Positions 26,114-35,899 of a DNA stretch of 49,271 bases are shown piece after piece (positions within the stretch are counted from its first letter, which is position 1; every line of letters starts with the position of its first letter). A program made the position numbers and the translations under genes. The stretch covers positions 1 through 49,271 of the forward strand of contig JANWJE010000082.1 of assembly GCA_025451995.1 (NCBI GenBank), in the 5' to 3' direction. Source of the stretch: Parachlamydiaceae bacterium. Its GTDB lineage: Bacteria > Chlamydiota > Chlamydiia > Chlamydiales > Parachlamydiaceae. Under the pieces are notes generated by a model, which ran no database searches, had not been told where the DNA came from, and saw only the letters and a program-made list of their open reading frames with translations.

Positions 26114-26620
26114 ATGAATCAGGTCAATAGTGGACAAATCCTACTCGGTCTTCTTTTAATGGCCTCTGCTTTAGGAGTCATTTTATATAAGAAGCCGATT
26201 TATGCCAGCCTCTCATTTTTGATGACCTTGACTATTTTGGCTGCTTTTTATTTGCAACTTTCGGCCGAATTTATTGCGGTCATGCAAATTTTGGTTTACG
26301 CTGGTGCTATCCTGGTGATTTTTGTTTTTGTCATTCTTCTTTTCCAGGATGCTTATCAACAATTGTTAGAAATCAAACCAAAAAGCAATCAGAGTTTTCT
26401 TTTTTTTACTGCGCTCGCTCTGGCTTTAACCTTAGCATTATTTTTTACAAGGATGCTTCCGTTTTCTTCCCCAGCACATTCTCTTCCCGAAGGCTATGGA
26501 AATGCGGGATCCATCGGACAGGCCTTATATATCGATTTCTTCTTTCCTTTTGAAGCGGTTATCCTCCTTTTTCTCGTCGCAGTGGTAGGCTCCTTGTATA
26601 TTGCAAAAAGGGAGGGATAA
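26114..26620 (+). CDS. nuoJ: NADH-quinone oxidoreductase subunit J
   Basis: Membrane-arm subunit (ND6-like) of complex I that couples quinone reduction to the pump modules. The 168 residues contain five hydrophobic helices and the conserved VMQILVYAGAILVIFVFVILL segment with its glycine-containing pi-bulge helix. ATG 26114 has AGG six bases upstream; in-frame ATGs at 26108 and 26069 are weaker. It is the first gene of the second nuo cluster, continuing the standard gene order after a 17.75 kb interruption. Confidence 0.94.
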   Translation: MNQVNSGQILLGLLLMASALGVILYKKPIYASLSFLMTLTILAAFYLQLSAEFIAVMQILVYAGAILVIFVFVILLFQDAYQQLLEIKPKSNQSFLFFTALALALTLALFFTRMLPFSSPAHSLPEGYGNAGSIGQALYIDFFFPFEAVILLFLVAVVGSLYIAKREG

Positions 26621-26628
26621 GACCGTTT

Positions 26629-26922
26629 ATGGAAATGTATATTTTTTTAAGCTTCGCCCTTTTTTTTATTGGAATTCTCGGTGTCTTGAAAAGCCGAAAT
26701 CCCCTTATCCTTTTTCTTTCAATTGAAATGATGCTCAATTCCGCAAACCTTTTATTCGTCACATTTTCTAGACATTGGGCAAATTCGATAGGACTTGTTT
26801 GGGTCTTTTTTGTTTTAGTTGTTGCGGCAGCTGAAGCCGCGGTGGGGCTTGCGATCATCATTCATCTTTTCCGTTCCAAGAAAGTGGTTGATATCGATCA
26901 ATACAATTCTTTAAAGGGATAA
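26629..26922 (+). CDS. nuoK: NADH-quinone oxidoreductase subunit K
   Basis: ND4L-like subunit of 97 residues with three hydrophobic helices. Family features are clear: the acidic residue in FLSIEMMLNSANL (helix 2) and VVAAAEAAVGLAIIIHLFR (helix 3), both glutamates being part of the proton path. A GGGAGG site lies about 12 bases before the ATG, in the end of nuoJ. The stop abuts the nuoL start. Confidence 0.96.
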   Translation: MEMYIFLSFALFFIGILGVLKSRNPLILFLSIEMMLNSANLLFVTFSRHWANSIGLVWVFFVLVVAAAEAAVGLAIIIHLFRSKKVVDIDQYNSLKG

Positions 26923-28800
26923 ATGATGGCCAATATTGCACCCATCGCCTTGTTCTTACCCCTCGTTGGTTTTTTATCTTTAGTCGTTTTACATCGATGG
27001 GTCAATCGAGTATTTACAAGCATCATCGCCTGCTCCTCGATAGCCCTTTCTTTTATCTTATTTCTCTTTTTGCTTGGCCATTATTTATCGCTTGGAATGG
27101 AGCCGGAAAAAACCACCCTTTTTCAATTTGTACCTTTAAAAGGCATTCAAGCGAACTTTACTCTCTATATTGACTCTCTTTCACTTTTAATGGCATTGAT
27201 CATTACAGGGGTCGGTTTTCTCATTCATCTCTATTCAGTTGGTTATATGGATGATGATGAGAGTTTTGTCCGTTATTTTGCTTTCTTAAACTTTTTTGTT
27301 TTTTGCATGCTTCTTCTTGTTTTAGCAGGCCATCTCCTCACTCTATTTATCGGTTGGGAAGGAGTGGGTCTGGCATCTTATCTATTAATCGGATTTTGGT
27401 ATGAGCGGCCGGAGGCTGCAAGAGCTGCAACAAAAGCGTTTGTTGTCAATCGCATTGGCGATCTTGGGTTTCTATTAGCCATGATCCTTGCTTTCACTCT
27501 TTTTGGCACAGGTGAAATCACTGAAATTCTGACAGCTGCAAATCATCAATTTGCGGAAGGATCGATGGCCATCGTTGCATTAACACTCCTATTTTTTATC
27601 GGAGCGACCGGCAAATCTGCCCAGTTGCCGCTTTATACGTGGCTGCCCGACGCCATGGAAGGGCCCACACCTGTTTCTGCACTTATCCACGCTGCCACAA
27701 TGGTGACTGCGGGTGTTTATCTTCTCGTGCGCTTGCATACGCTCTTTCTTTTGGCACCATTCACGATGCAAGTTGTCGGAATTGTGGGAGGGGTGACATC
27801 TCTCTTTGCTGCTTTATGCGCCATTGCCCAAACCGATTTGAAGCGCGTCCTCGCTTTTTCTACAGTCAGCCAGTTAGGTTTAATGTTCCTTGCCTGCGGG
27901 GCGGGAGCATTTTATTCAGCCATGTTTCATTTGACCATGCATGCTTTTGTTAAAGCTCTTCTCTTTTTGTCAGCTGGAAATGTGGTGCATATGCTCCATA
28001 ACACAACTGAGATGGGTAAAATGGGCGGATTGCATACGATCTTCAAAAAAACGCATTGGTTTTTTTTAATTGGTGCTCTAGCCTTATCGGGAATTCCTCC
28101 ATTTGCAGCTTTTTTTAGTAAAGACCTGATCCTTGAGCAAGAATATTTAGCGGGGGACATCCTATTGTTTTATATCGGCTTAGCGGCATCAATACTCACA
28201 GGTATCTATATGATGCGCGCTTATTGCCTCACTTTCTGGGGACCAAGTCATCTAGAACCTCATCTCGCCGGCTCAATCCATGAGGCGCCAAAAATCATGC
28301 TGATTCCGGTTGCCCTTTTAGGGGTGTTAGCGATTATCGGTGGATGTTTAGGATATACCTATGACAATATACCTCTCCTAGAAGGCTTCTTAAAAGAGGT
28401 GGGAGTCACACATAGAGAAATAGAATTGCATAGTGGATTTGTTCTCACACCTGAAACATGGGTGGCTGCGGGTGGGGCGTTTATTGGCGTCATATTGACA
28501 GCCCTGTTGTATACTCGATATCAACATCTCTTAATCAAGCCGATCAGCCTCTTGAACAAGCAATTTTACGTGAACGAGATTTATGAAATGTTGATTGTCA
28601 CACCTTTGAAAAAACTATCAATAATGATCGCCTCATTTTTTGAACCTGCACTCTTTGAGGGGTTGATTGGGTGGATGGCAGTTTCTGCAAAGGGAGTGGC
28701 AAAGCAACTCCAAAAAATTCAAAGTGGACAAATCAGATCGTATTTATCTTGGATGGTTTTAGGTTCTGTATTGCTAATTCTTTATGTCATAGGTCAATGA
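26923..28800 (+). CDS. nuoL: NADH-quinone oxidoreductase subunit L
   Basis: Distal antiporter-like proton-pumping subunit (ND5), 625 residues with about 16 membrane helices and the long lateral helix at the C-terminus. Conserved blocks are the GWEGVGLASYLLIGFW glutamate segment (about 143-158), the lysine-containing GATGKSAQLPLYTWLPDAMEGPTPVSALIHAATM run and LACGAGAF. The start ATGATG follows the nuoK stop directly. The last base overlaps nuoM. Confidence 0.97.
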   Translation: MMANIAPIALFLPLVGFLSLVVLHRWVNRVFTSIIACSSIALSFILFLFLLGHYLSLGMEPEKTTLFQFVPLKGIQANFTLYIDSLSLLMALIITGVGFLIHLYSVGYMDDDESFVRYFAFLNFFVFCMLLLVLAGHLLTLFIGWEGVGLASYLLIGFWYERPEAARAATKAFVVNRIGDLGFLLAMILAFTLFGTGEITEILTAANHQFAEGSMAIVALTLLFFIGATGKSAQLPLYTWLPDAMEGPTPVSALIHAATMVTAGVYLLVRLHTLFLLAPFTMQVVGIVGGVTSLFAALCAIAQTDLKRVLAFSTVSQLGLMFLACGAGAFYSAMFHLTMHAFVKALLFLSAGNVVHMLHNTTEMGKMGGLHTIFKKTHWFFLIGALALSGIPPFAAFFSKDLILEQEYLAGDILLFYIGLAASILTGIYMMRAYCLTFWGPSHLEPHLAGSIHEAPKIMLIPVALLGVLAIIGGCLGYTYDNIPLLEGFLKEVGVTHREIELHSGFVLTPETWVAAGGAFIGVILTALLYTRYQHLLIKPISLLNKQFYVNEIYEMLIVTPLKKLSIMIASFFEPALFEGLIGWMAVSAKGVAKQLQKIQSGQIRSYLSWMVLGSVLLILYVIGQ

Positions 28801-30227
28801 TGTTATTGTTGTTATTGTTTTTAATGCCCATAGCCTCCTCTCTACTCCTTTCTGTTTTTAATAAAAGATTAAAAATAATTGCTTGCTTTTTAAGTCTTAT
28901 CCCTCTTTTTTTATTAGTTTATTTTCCAGTTGAAGCTTGGATTCACGATGAATTTAAAATCGATTGGTTTCCCATGTTGGGAATTGTTTTTCATTTGAAA
29001 ATGGATTTTCTGTCGCTTCTATTTATTTATTTGACTGCCATCATTATTCCCATCGTTATTTTTTCTACAGAAAAAGAATTAGAATATTCCCCTCAATTTT
29101 TTTATCGCTTAGTTTTTCTTTTGGAAGCGCTTTTATTTGCCTTTTTCATGGCAAGGGATTTAGTTGTCTTTACCGTTTTCTGGGAAGCGATGTTAATTCC
29201 TGTTTATTTTATTATCAGTATCTGGGGAAAAGCCAAGAGTAAAAAAGCGGCGATGACATTTATCATTTCGATGATTGCAGGCTCCTCCCTTCTCATCGTG
29301 GCTGTATTAGGGCTTTATTTAGCTTCTTCGACCTTTAATATGGAAAAACTATCGATAATGGCTTCCTCCTCACCGCATGCTGTTTGGATGTTTGCCATTT
29401 TCATCTTGGCATTTTCTGTAAAGACACCCTTATTTCCATTTCATGGATGGCTTCCTATAACCTATTATCAAGCATCGACTTCCGGAACCATTCTCTTATC
29501 CTCCTTGTTGTCAAAGGCCGGCATCTATGGATTCTTAAGAATAGGATTGGGAATATTCCCTGAGTTGATGAGAGAATGGAGTCCGTTGCTTCTGGGTTTG
29601 TCGATTGCTGGAGTGTTATATGGGGGAATGGCCGCATGGATGCAGAGCGATTATAAGCGTTTAATCGCTTATTCTAGTTTATCTCATGTCAATTTTATTC
29701 TGGCTGGAATTTTTGTTTGGAATCAGGCGGCACATGAAGGGGCTATTTTGCAAGCGATCAACCATGGAATTATCATTGCTGGATTATTTTTAGTCGCCGG
29801 ATGGTTAGAAGAGCGCGTTGATTCGACTGCTATGGGTCCATATCATGGGTTGGTCAAATATTTTCCAAATCTATGCTGGTTAACCTTAATCTTTGTCTTA
29901 GCCTCTGTCGCACTCCCGGGGACGAATAGCTTTATCGGTGAATTATTAATTCTTTTTGGAGTATTTTATCACGATCCTATAGGGTCGTTTCTCTTAGGCT
30001 TGACAGTGATTATATCGGTTATTTACATGCTTCGTTGGATGCAACACGTCTATTTTGGAAGGCCATTCATCTCTTATGAAAAGAAAATGAATGATATTCG
30101 ATTCAAGCAGCTCCTGATTGCGTCACCTTTAATCGCTCTTATTCTTTGGATCGGAATTTACCCGAAACCTCTTTTGCAAATGGTCGTTCCTGCTGCCCAG
30201 ATTTTTGGAGCTGGAGAAATATCATGA
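28797..30227 (+). CDS. nuoM: NADH-quinone oxidoreductase subunit M
   Basis: Antiporter-like proton-pumping subunit (ND4), 476 residues. Recognisable blocks are FTVFWEAMLIPVYFII with the key glutamate (about 131), a lysine in AFSVKTPLFPFHGWLP (about 212) and SSLLSKAGIYGFLRI. ATG 28797 overlaps the nuoL stop (ATGA); the protein begins with a run of leucines typical of the first helix. The length is slightly short for the family (around 500). Confidence 0.96.
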   Translation: MMLLLLLFLMPIASSLLLSVFNKRLKIIACFLSLIPLFLLVYFPVEAWIHDEFKIDWFPMLGIVFHLKMDFLSLLFIYLTAIIIPIVIFSTEKELEYSPQFFYRLVFLLEALLFAFFMARDLVVFTVFWEAMLIPVYFIISIWGKAKSKKAAMTFIISMIAGSSLLIVAVLGLYLASSTFNMEKLSIMASSSPHAVWMFAIFILAFSVKTPLFPFHGWLPITYYQASTSGTILLSSLLSKAGIYGFLRIGLGIFPELMREWSPLLLGLSIAGVLYGGMAAWMQSDYKRLIAYSSLSHVNFILAGIFVWNQAAHEGAILQAINHGIIIAGLFLVAGWLEERVDSTAMGPYHGLVKYFPNLCWLTLIFVLASVALPGTNSFIGELLILFGVFYHDPIGSFLLGLTVIISVIYMLRWMQHVYFGRPFISYEKKMNDIRFKQLLIASPLIALILWIGIYPKPLLQMVVPAAQIFGAGEIS

Positions 30228-31642
30228 CTATCGTTTTTACTTTTGCCGATCTATTCGCATTAAGTCCATTAGTGATCATTTTGATGACCGCCTTGCTGGT
30301 CTTGAGTATTGAGTCTCTCTGCCAGCACCCTAAGAATTGGGTGCATAAAATTGCGTTATTAGGCATTGCAATCGCTATCCTTGCATCTGTTTTTTCTCCC
30401 GGTTCACAATCAGAATTATTGACAAGATGGATAGCGTTTGATTCTTTTACGAAATTTTTTACCTTGTTTTTTTTAGCCATTGGATGGCTTTGTTGTTTAT
30501 TAGCTCACTCATTTTTTAAACATCATCAGACAAGTCAAGGAGAATATTATTTTCTTCTTCTCGCCGCTCTCTTTGGTTTGATTCTTGTAGCATCTGCCGC
30601 CGATTTTTTAACCCTCTTTTTAGGCTTAGAAACGCTATCTATCGCGCTTTATGTCTTATGTGCCTACATGAAAAAATGGGAGCTTGCCGGAGAGGCTGCG
30701 ATCAAGTATTTTTTAATGGGGTCATTAGCTACAGCCTTTTTGCTTTATGGTGTGGCCCTCCTTTATGGCTGGGCAGGTACAACAAATTTTGCTCTTATAG
30801 CTCAACAACCTATTCCCGTTGGTTCCCAATATTTTCTTTTCTTCGGCGGAATTGCCATGATCATCTTAGGGTTGGCTTTTAAAGCAGCTTTAGTTCCTTT
30901 TCATCTTTGGGCGCCGGATGTCTATGATGGAGCTCCAAACCCTGTCACCGCTTTTATGGCTACTGGAATAAAAGTGGGGGCATTTGCAGTTTTTGCGAGA
31001 ATATTCTTATTCTCATTTTCGCCATTTAACCCTGTCTGGAATGACCTCCTGATATCTCTATCGATTGCAACCATGATTTATGCTAATTTCGTCGCTCTTC
31101 GGCAGATTCATCTCAGACGTTTTTTCGCATATTCCGGCATCTCTCACGCCGGTTTTTTATTGATTCCCATCATTGCAAGGGGCTCTGATGCCTTAAACTC
31201 TCTTGAATTTTACCTCGTTATTTATACGTTAGCGACTTTGGGATGTTTTGCGATTTTGACAACCATTGAATTTAATCGAAAAAATTCTTCTATTGAAGAT
31301 TTAAAAGGGCTTTTCTATCGCTCACCCTGGCAAGCAGGAGCTTTTGCATTTTGCTTATTAACTTTGGCCGCCATTCCCCCAACCCCCGGCTTCTTTGCTA
31401 AATTTTATGTTTTTAAAATTGCTTTCCAAAGCGGACATATCCTCTTAGTGGTCATTGGCCTTTTAACCACTATCTTGGCAGTTTATTATTATCTTAGAAT
31501 CATTTCTGTGATGTTTACTCCAAAAGAAACCGAGCAATTGCCAATACAAATGAGCTGGCCTTCTGCTGTTGTGATTGCAACAAGTTCAGTCTCTTTGATC
31601 GTCTTTATTTTCTATCCTGAGATATTGAATAATTTTTATTAA
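30224..31642 (+). CDS. nuoN: NADH-quinone oxidoreductase subunit N
   Basis: Third antiporter-like proton-pumping subunit (ND2), 472 residues. Family blocks are FLGLETLSIALYVLCAY (glutamate), KWELAGEAAIKYFLMGSLATAFLLYG, FKAALVPFHLWAPDVYDGAPNPVTAFM (lysine and His) and YSGISHAGF. ATG 30224 overlaps the nuoM stop (ATGA) with GGAGAAAT upstream. It closes the complete set of 14 nuo genes. Confidence 0.97.
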   Translation: MTIVFTFADLFALSPLVIILMTALLVLSIESLCQHPKNWVHKIALLGIAIAILASVFSPGSQSELLTRWIAFDSFTKFFTLFFLAIGWLCCLLAHSFFKHHQTSQGEYYFLLLAALFGLILVASAADFLTLFLGLETLSIALYVLCAYMKKWELAGEAAIKYFLMGSLATAFLLYGVALLYGWAGTTNFALIAQQPIPVGSQYFLFFGGIAMIILGLAFKAALVPFHLWAPDVYDGAPNPVTAFMATGIKVGAFAVFARIFLFSFSPFNPVWNDLLISLSIATMIYANFVALRQIHLRRFFAYSGISHAGFLLIPIIARGSDALNSLEFYLVIYTLATLGCFAILTTIEFNRKNSSIEDLKGLFYRSPWQAGAFAFCLLTLAAIPPTPGFFAKFYVFKIAFQSGHILLVVIGLLTTILAVYYYLRIISVMFTPKETEQLPIQMSWPSAVVIATSSVSLIVFIFYPEILNNFY

Positions 31643-31707
31643 ATCTTAATTTTAGTTTAATTAATAAGATTTAATATGAAGCCATTAATTTATTTTTGTG
31701 GGGGAGT

Positions 31708-33033
31708 ATGAATTTAGATTTTAATAATAAATATGGATTTGCTGATTTCCAAAATCCTTATATCAATGTGAATTCTTTGGGAAATCAAAACAATCCACAA
31801 CATGCAACCATTCATCATCTGGCGAACGATCGATTAACATCTGTGCAATCGCAATCAGTGGAATTTCATGCACAGAAGCCTATTGTTTTTCCGGAATTTC
31901 TGGATGAAGATGATATCGGTTATTTAAAAGATGATACAGTATGGTGGAATCGAATTGCAGGTGAATTTAACCTAAAAACGGCAGTTCAAGATGCTAAAGC
32001 GATGCAAGATTTTGATTCAGAATCGCTTTTGATGGGGGCTGAACATTCCCAAAAGGTGAAGGCCGCCCCTATCAAAAGTGATTATGGATCAAAAGATTGC
32101 GTTGATTTAGCGTCTTCAACTGCCGTTTTTAGGTTTAATCATAAAAATATAAAATCGCTTGCTCTTGAAAAGATCAAGCAATCCACTGTAGATTTTCCAA
32201 ATGATCACATCGAGAAATTTATAAGCTATCAATTATTGAATTATGATTTTAAAAATGATGTGGATTTAACAAAAATCACAGATGAAAAAATAAGAGTGGA
32301 AACAATCAAAAGAATTGAAGCGTGTTATATCGCCTCTTTATTGCGAAAATATATTGTGAGTCAGTTTGAAAATGAAAACGATGAACAAGGGCGCATTCAA
32401 TTTTGCGATCGATGTGAAAATGAATATCGAGACATTATTCATTTAGAAAAACTCTTAACTTCAAATCTTGTGGATCCATCCCAAGAATTGACATGGTTAT
32501 TTCGATATGAGAGGGCCATGATCGCACTTAAGCATTTTTTTACACTCACAAGTAGGAAGGGGATCTTTCTCCACGTGGGCCGTTTATTAGAAGGTTCTAA
32601 TGTTTCGCCTTACATAGTCGGGACTGGTAGTACATTTAGAACACAAAGAAGACTGAGCTTAATGGAGTATATCTTCGAAAAACCTAGGGGAACGAAAAGA
32701 AAAAAAATTCAGCCAATCGAAATAGAACAGCCTGAAAAAAATCAAAAGATTTCCCATGAATTATTCAAAGCGAATTTGTCTTTAAAAGAAGACATTCAAA
32801 AAGAAGAAATTCAATTGATTAAGCAAACTCAATTTATGCAGGATTCTTCTTCATTTTTGAATTTTGGCACACACTCTCTTGCATCACTACCCTGTGATTA
32901 TTTTATTGATTCTTTGGAAGGCAGTGATAATGAAAACACCATCAACGGGGTGGAAAATAGAGAACAGTCGGAAGATGAATTATTGAACTGGTGGGATCAT
33001 CTTGAAGAAAACTCAGATTCATCTGGATGGTAG
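31708..33033 (+). CDS. Hypothetical protein with basic NLS-like patch
   Basis: 441 residues starting at ATG 31708 after a strong GGGGGAG site. There is no signal peptide or membrane helix. The first 60 residues are Asn/Gln-rich and polar, the middle (140-310) is probably helical with a CDRCENEY pair (233, 236), and KPRGTKRKK at 325-333 resembles a monopartite nuclear localisation signal. A charged region follows, ending in an acidic tail with LNWWDHLEEN. No family recognised. Together with the TAZ and U-box genes in this window it could be a host-directed protein, but that is a guess. Confidence 0.75.
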   Translation: MNLDFNNKYGFADFQNPYINVNSLGNQNNPQHATIHHLANDRLTSVQSQSVEFHAQKPIVFPEFLDEDDIGYLKDDTVWWNRIAGEFNLKTAVQDAKAMQDFDSESLLMGAEHSQKVKAAPIKSDYGSKDCVDLASSTAVFRFNHKNIKSLALEKIKQSTVDFPNDHIEKFISYQLLNYDFKNDVDLTKITDEKIRVETIKRIEACYIASLLRKYIVSQFENENDEQGRIQFCDRCENEYRDIIHLEKLLTSNLVDPSQELTWLFRYERAMIALKHFFTLTSRKGIFLHVGRLLEGSNVSPYIVGTGSTFRTQRRLSLMEYIFEKPRGTKRKKIQPIEIEQPEKNQKISHELFKANLSLKEDIQKEEIQLIKQTQFMQDSSSFLNFGTHSLASLPCDYFIDSLEGSDNENTINGVENREQSEDELLNWWDHLEENSDSSGW

Positions 33034-33139
33034 CATTTGCAGATGTAATTATGCAAAAGGTCTAATGAAAGAAGTCTAATTTTTCTCGTGAAAAAAAGAT
33101 CTTTGCACTAATTTGAGAAAAATGATTGGTAGGGAAGAA

Positions 33140-35899
33140 ATGAGAGAGCGATTTTTATTTTCTTTGAATATTTTTATCTTGAGCGCCCTTTTTGTTGTAA
33201 AGGTCAATGCCCTCACTTTGACAGTCAATACTGATACAGATCTTTACCCTGGGGGGCAAACTGATTCTGATGGCGCCACTTCTGGTGATCTGCGCTATTG
33301 CATCAATTATATTCTCAATCAACAAGCCCAAGGGACAACGCAAAGTTATTCCATCGTTTTTGCTCCCGGCATTGAATCCATTCAACTCACTAACAAACTT
33401 TCGATTGTCAATCTCCTTGGAACCGACACCATTGTCATTGGAAATCCAGACCCGGCACCTGCTGTAACGGTTTTAGGCAATAGCGGTACAGGCGGCTTAT
33501 TTATTCGCCAAGGAGCTGTAACTTTGCAAAACCTCAATTTCCAAAACTGTAATGCCGCTGGAGGTAGCGGGGGTGATGCAGGGGGCGGTGGAATGGGAGC
33601 TGGGGGAGCTCTCTTTATCGATACAGCCGGTGTTACTCTTCACAATGTGAACTTCATCAGTTGTTCGGCAACTGCGGGACTTGGAGGAACCGGCACCGGA
33701 GGGGGAGGGGGCGGCCTTGGGGGTAACGGCGGCATTTCTTTAGGCGGTGGCGGCGGTTATGGAGGTAACGGGGGAGATGACCACGGCGCCGGAGGAGGTG
33801 CCGGTGGCGATGGAGGAAGCAGTTTAGGTGGAGGGGGTGGTTCTATTCTTGGGACCACAGGGGGGAGCGGCGGAGCTCCTCCGACAGATGCAGTCACAAT
33901 CAGTCCTCACACTCTTTCGGGACCTTCTACAGCTTTTGTTGTGGGTGGCGGGGGCTATGGTAGTAATGGTGACACTGTTGGCGGAACAGGTGCTGGGAAT
34001 GGGGGGCAAGGCGGTTTCGATGGTGCGACTAATCAAGGAGGCGATGGAGGTAATGGAGGCTCTCCACAAGCGGGTACAGGGATTGGCGGGACAGGGAGTA
34101 ATGTGGATTCTACCCCGGGAAATCCAGGGGGAATGGGACAACTTGGAGGGGTTGGCGGAGGCGGGGGAATCTATATTTCTGTCTCCTTACCTCCCGGTAG
34201 CGGAGGTGGGGGTGGCGGTGGTTATAGCGGCGGCGGCGGTGGCGGCGGCAGTGGCGATTTTGGTACCGATGCAGGCGGCGGCGGAGGAGGAGGAGGAGGG
34301 CTTGGCGGCGGCGGCGGCGGTAGTTGTGGTGTGTCCGGAGGTCTGGGAACCGCTGGCGGAGGAAATGGGGGAGACTCTAGTATTGGAGGTGGCGGGGGCG
34401 GCGGCGGACTTGGGGGCGGCGGCGGTGGGGGCGGGTTTGGTTTTGATGGCATCGGCCATGGGGGTAATGGTAGCGATGGGGGCGGTGGCGGCGGAAGCTT
34501 TATTGGTGGTACAGGGGGTTATGGAGCAGGGGGAGGGTGTAGCAATATAGGAGGATTTGGAGGGGGAGGGGGCGCTAACGCTGCCAGCGGAGGATTTGGC
34601 GGCGGCGGCGGCGAAGGTGGCGTTGGTGGATTTGGCGGCGGCGGCGGTGGAAATGGCGGAAACAGTGGCGTTGGTGCTACACTTAGCTCAACTGACCTAG
34701 GGGGCAATGGAGCCGCTTTAGGCGGAGCTGTATTCTTAGGCAGTACAAATGGCCAACCCACACTTAACCTAACCGGTAATTGCGCGACTTCTCTCAATTC
34801 CACTTCGAATCATTCCGGCGGTGGATTTGCTGGCGGGAATGATTTTTTTCTTTATTCAGGCGCTATTTTGAATCTCATGCCTAACACAAATGAAATCATT
34901 TCAATCAGTCAATCGATTATTGACGATAGCGTGCAATCCATTCCTTCATCCCCTAATTGGGTAGAAGGGAATGGTATCGGCGCTAGTCTTCAAGTGACCG
35001 GTCCTGGGACCGTTGCTTTAGGCGGAGTAAATAGTTATATTGGACCAACTACAGTTACATCCGGCACGCTTGACCTGATCAATGGAACACTTTACGCTGG
35101 TGGGGCAGTGATAACTAGTCAAGTCACTATCGCAGCCGGAGCTACTCTCAAAGGGACAGGCGCAATTAATGCCTCCACGATTGTTTCAGGGGTTCTTTCT
35201 CCCGGAAATTCGATAGGAAACCTTCAATTTAACGCACCTTTACTTCTGTCTGGCACATTGTCGATTGAAATAGCCCCAACACCCGGTGTGAATAGTCAAA
35301 TCATATCGACCTCAACCGTTGATATTACAGGATCTATGATTCAGATTGTCCCGGAGTCCGGGACTTACACAAATGGTGCCCAGTATACGCTGCTTACAAG
35401 CGCGGGTTTGACAGGGAATGCGACTTTAAGTATTCCTGCTCCATTTTCCGGCACGCTCAGTTATCCGGGCAACTCAATTGTGCTCACTCTGGTTGTGCCC
35501 GTTCCGCCACCGCCACCACCACCACCGCCACCGCCACCACCGCCACCGCCACCACCGCCACGTCCAATTCAACCTCCCACACATTTAAAGGGGAAACACA
35601 TCAAAGATAAATGTGGTAAGAAGACTAAATTTTTCAATCTCTTAAAATGGGATCCACCGGCATCTGGCATTCGTCCGACTGCTTATAGAATCTACCGCAC
35701 AAGCCTTAAGCATCTCGTTGGGACTGTCCATGCAAATGAGAAATTAATATTTAAAGATAAGCTCCATCGCTCAGACATAGGCAGCTATACTTATTATATT
35801 ATTATTTCTCAAAACGGCGATCATTTGTCTTATCCGGCAAATATTAAAATACGATCAAATGAAAAGGCGGTGCGCACGTGTTCCTCTTCCGGTCATTAG
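33140..35899 (+). CDS. Secreted glycine-rich autotransporter-like protein with poly-Pro and FN3-like tail
   Basis: 919 residues from ATG 33140 (AGGGA five bases upstream). The order is a signal peptide (1-24, ending VKVNA), a beta-helix-like N-part (LRYCINYIL, LTLQNLNFQNC), and a glycine-rich region (about 140-520) made of GGGG/GGNGG runs like mycobacterial PE_PGRS proteins. An autotransporter-associated strand repeat (ALGGVNSYIGPTTVTSGTLD, about 627-646) and more beta-helix follow, then about 20 consecutive prolines (788-808) and an FN3-like domain (about 829-907, LLKWDPPASGIRPTAYRIYR). No C-terminal beta-barrel is seen, so it is not a complete classical autotransporter. A surface or secreted adhesin is likely. 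The stop TAG is the first triplet of an inverted-repeat element. Confidence 0.85.
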   Translation: MRERFLFSLNIFILSALFVVKVNALTLTVNTDTDLYPGGQTDSDGATSGDLRYCINYILNQQAQGTTQSYSIVFAPGIESIQLTNKLSIVNLLGTDTIVIGNPDPAPAVTVLGNSGTGGLFIRQGAVTLQNLNFQNCNAAGGSGGDAGGGGMGAGGALFIDTAGVTLHNVNFISCSATAGLGGTGTGGGGGGLGGNGGISLGGGGGYGGNGGDDHGAGGGAGGDGGSSLGGGGGSILGTTGGSGGAPPTDAVTISPHTLSGPSTAFVVGGGGYGSNGDTVGGTGAGNGGQGGFDGATNQGGDGGNGGSPQAGTGIGGTGSNVDSTPGNPGGMGQLGGVGGGGGIYISVSLPPGSGGGGGGGYSGGGGGGGSGDFGTDAGGGGGGGGGLGGGGGGSCGVSGGLGTAGGGNGGDSSIGGGGGGGGLGGGGGGGGFGFDGIGHGGNGSDGGGGGGSFIGGTGGYGAGGGCSNIGGFGGGGGANAASGGFGGGGGEGGVGGFGGGGGGNGGNSGVGATLSSTDLGGNGAALGGAVFLGSTNGQPTLNLTGNCATSLNSTSNHSGGGFAGGNDFFLYSGAILNLMPNTNEIISISQSIIDDSVQSIPSSPNWVEGNGIGASLQVTGPGTVALGGVNSYIGPTTVTSGTLDLINGTLYAGGAVITSQVTIAAGATLKGTGAINASTIVSGVLSPGNSIGNLQFNAPLLLSGTLSIEIAPTPGVNSQIISTSTVDITGSMIQIVPESGTYTNGAQYTLLTSAGLTGNATLSIPAPFSGTLSYPGNSIVLTLVVPVPPPPPPPPPPPPPPPPPPPRPIQPPTHLKGKHIKDKCGKKTKFFNLLKWDPPASGIRPTAYRIYRTSLKHLVGTVHANEKLIFKDKLHRSDIGSYTYYIIISQNGDHLSYPANIKIRSNEKAVRTCSSSGH

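Noticed and set aside
33824-34803. Several long overlapping frames on both strands (Ala/Val-rich and Pro-rich)
   Set aside because: They are shadows of the GGN-repeat coding region of the glycine-rich protein; repeated GGCGGC gives open Ala, Pro and Val frames without stops.
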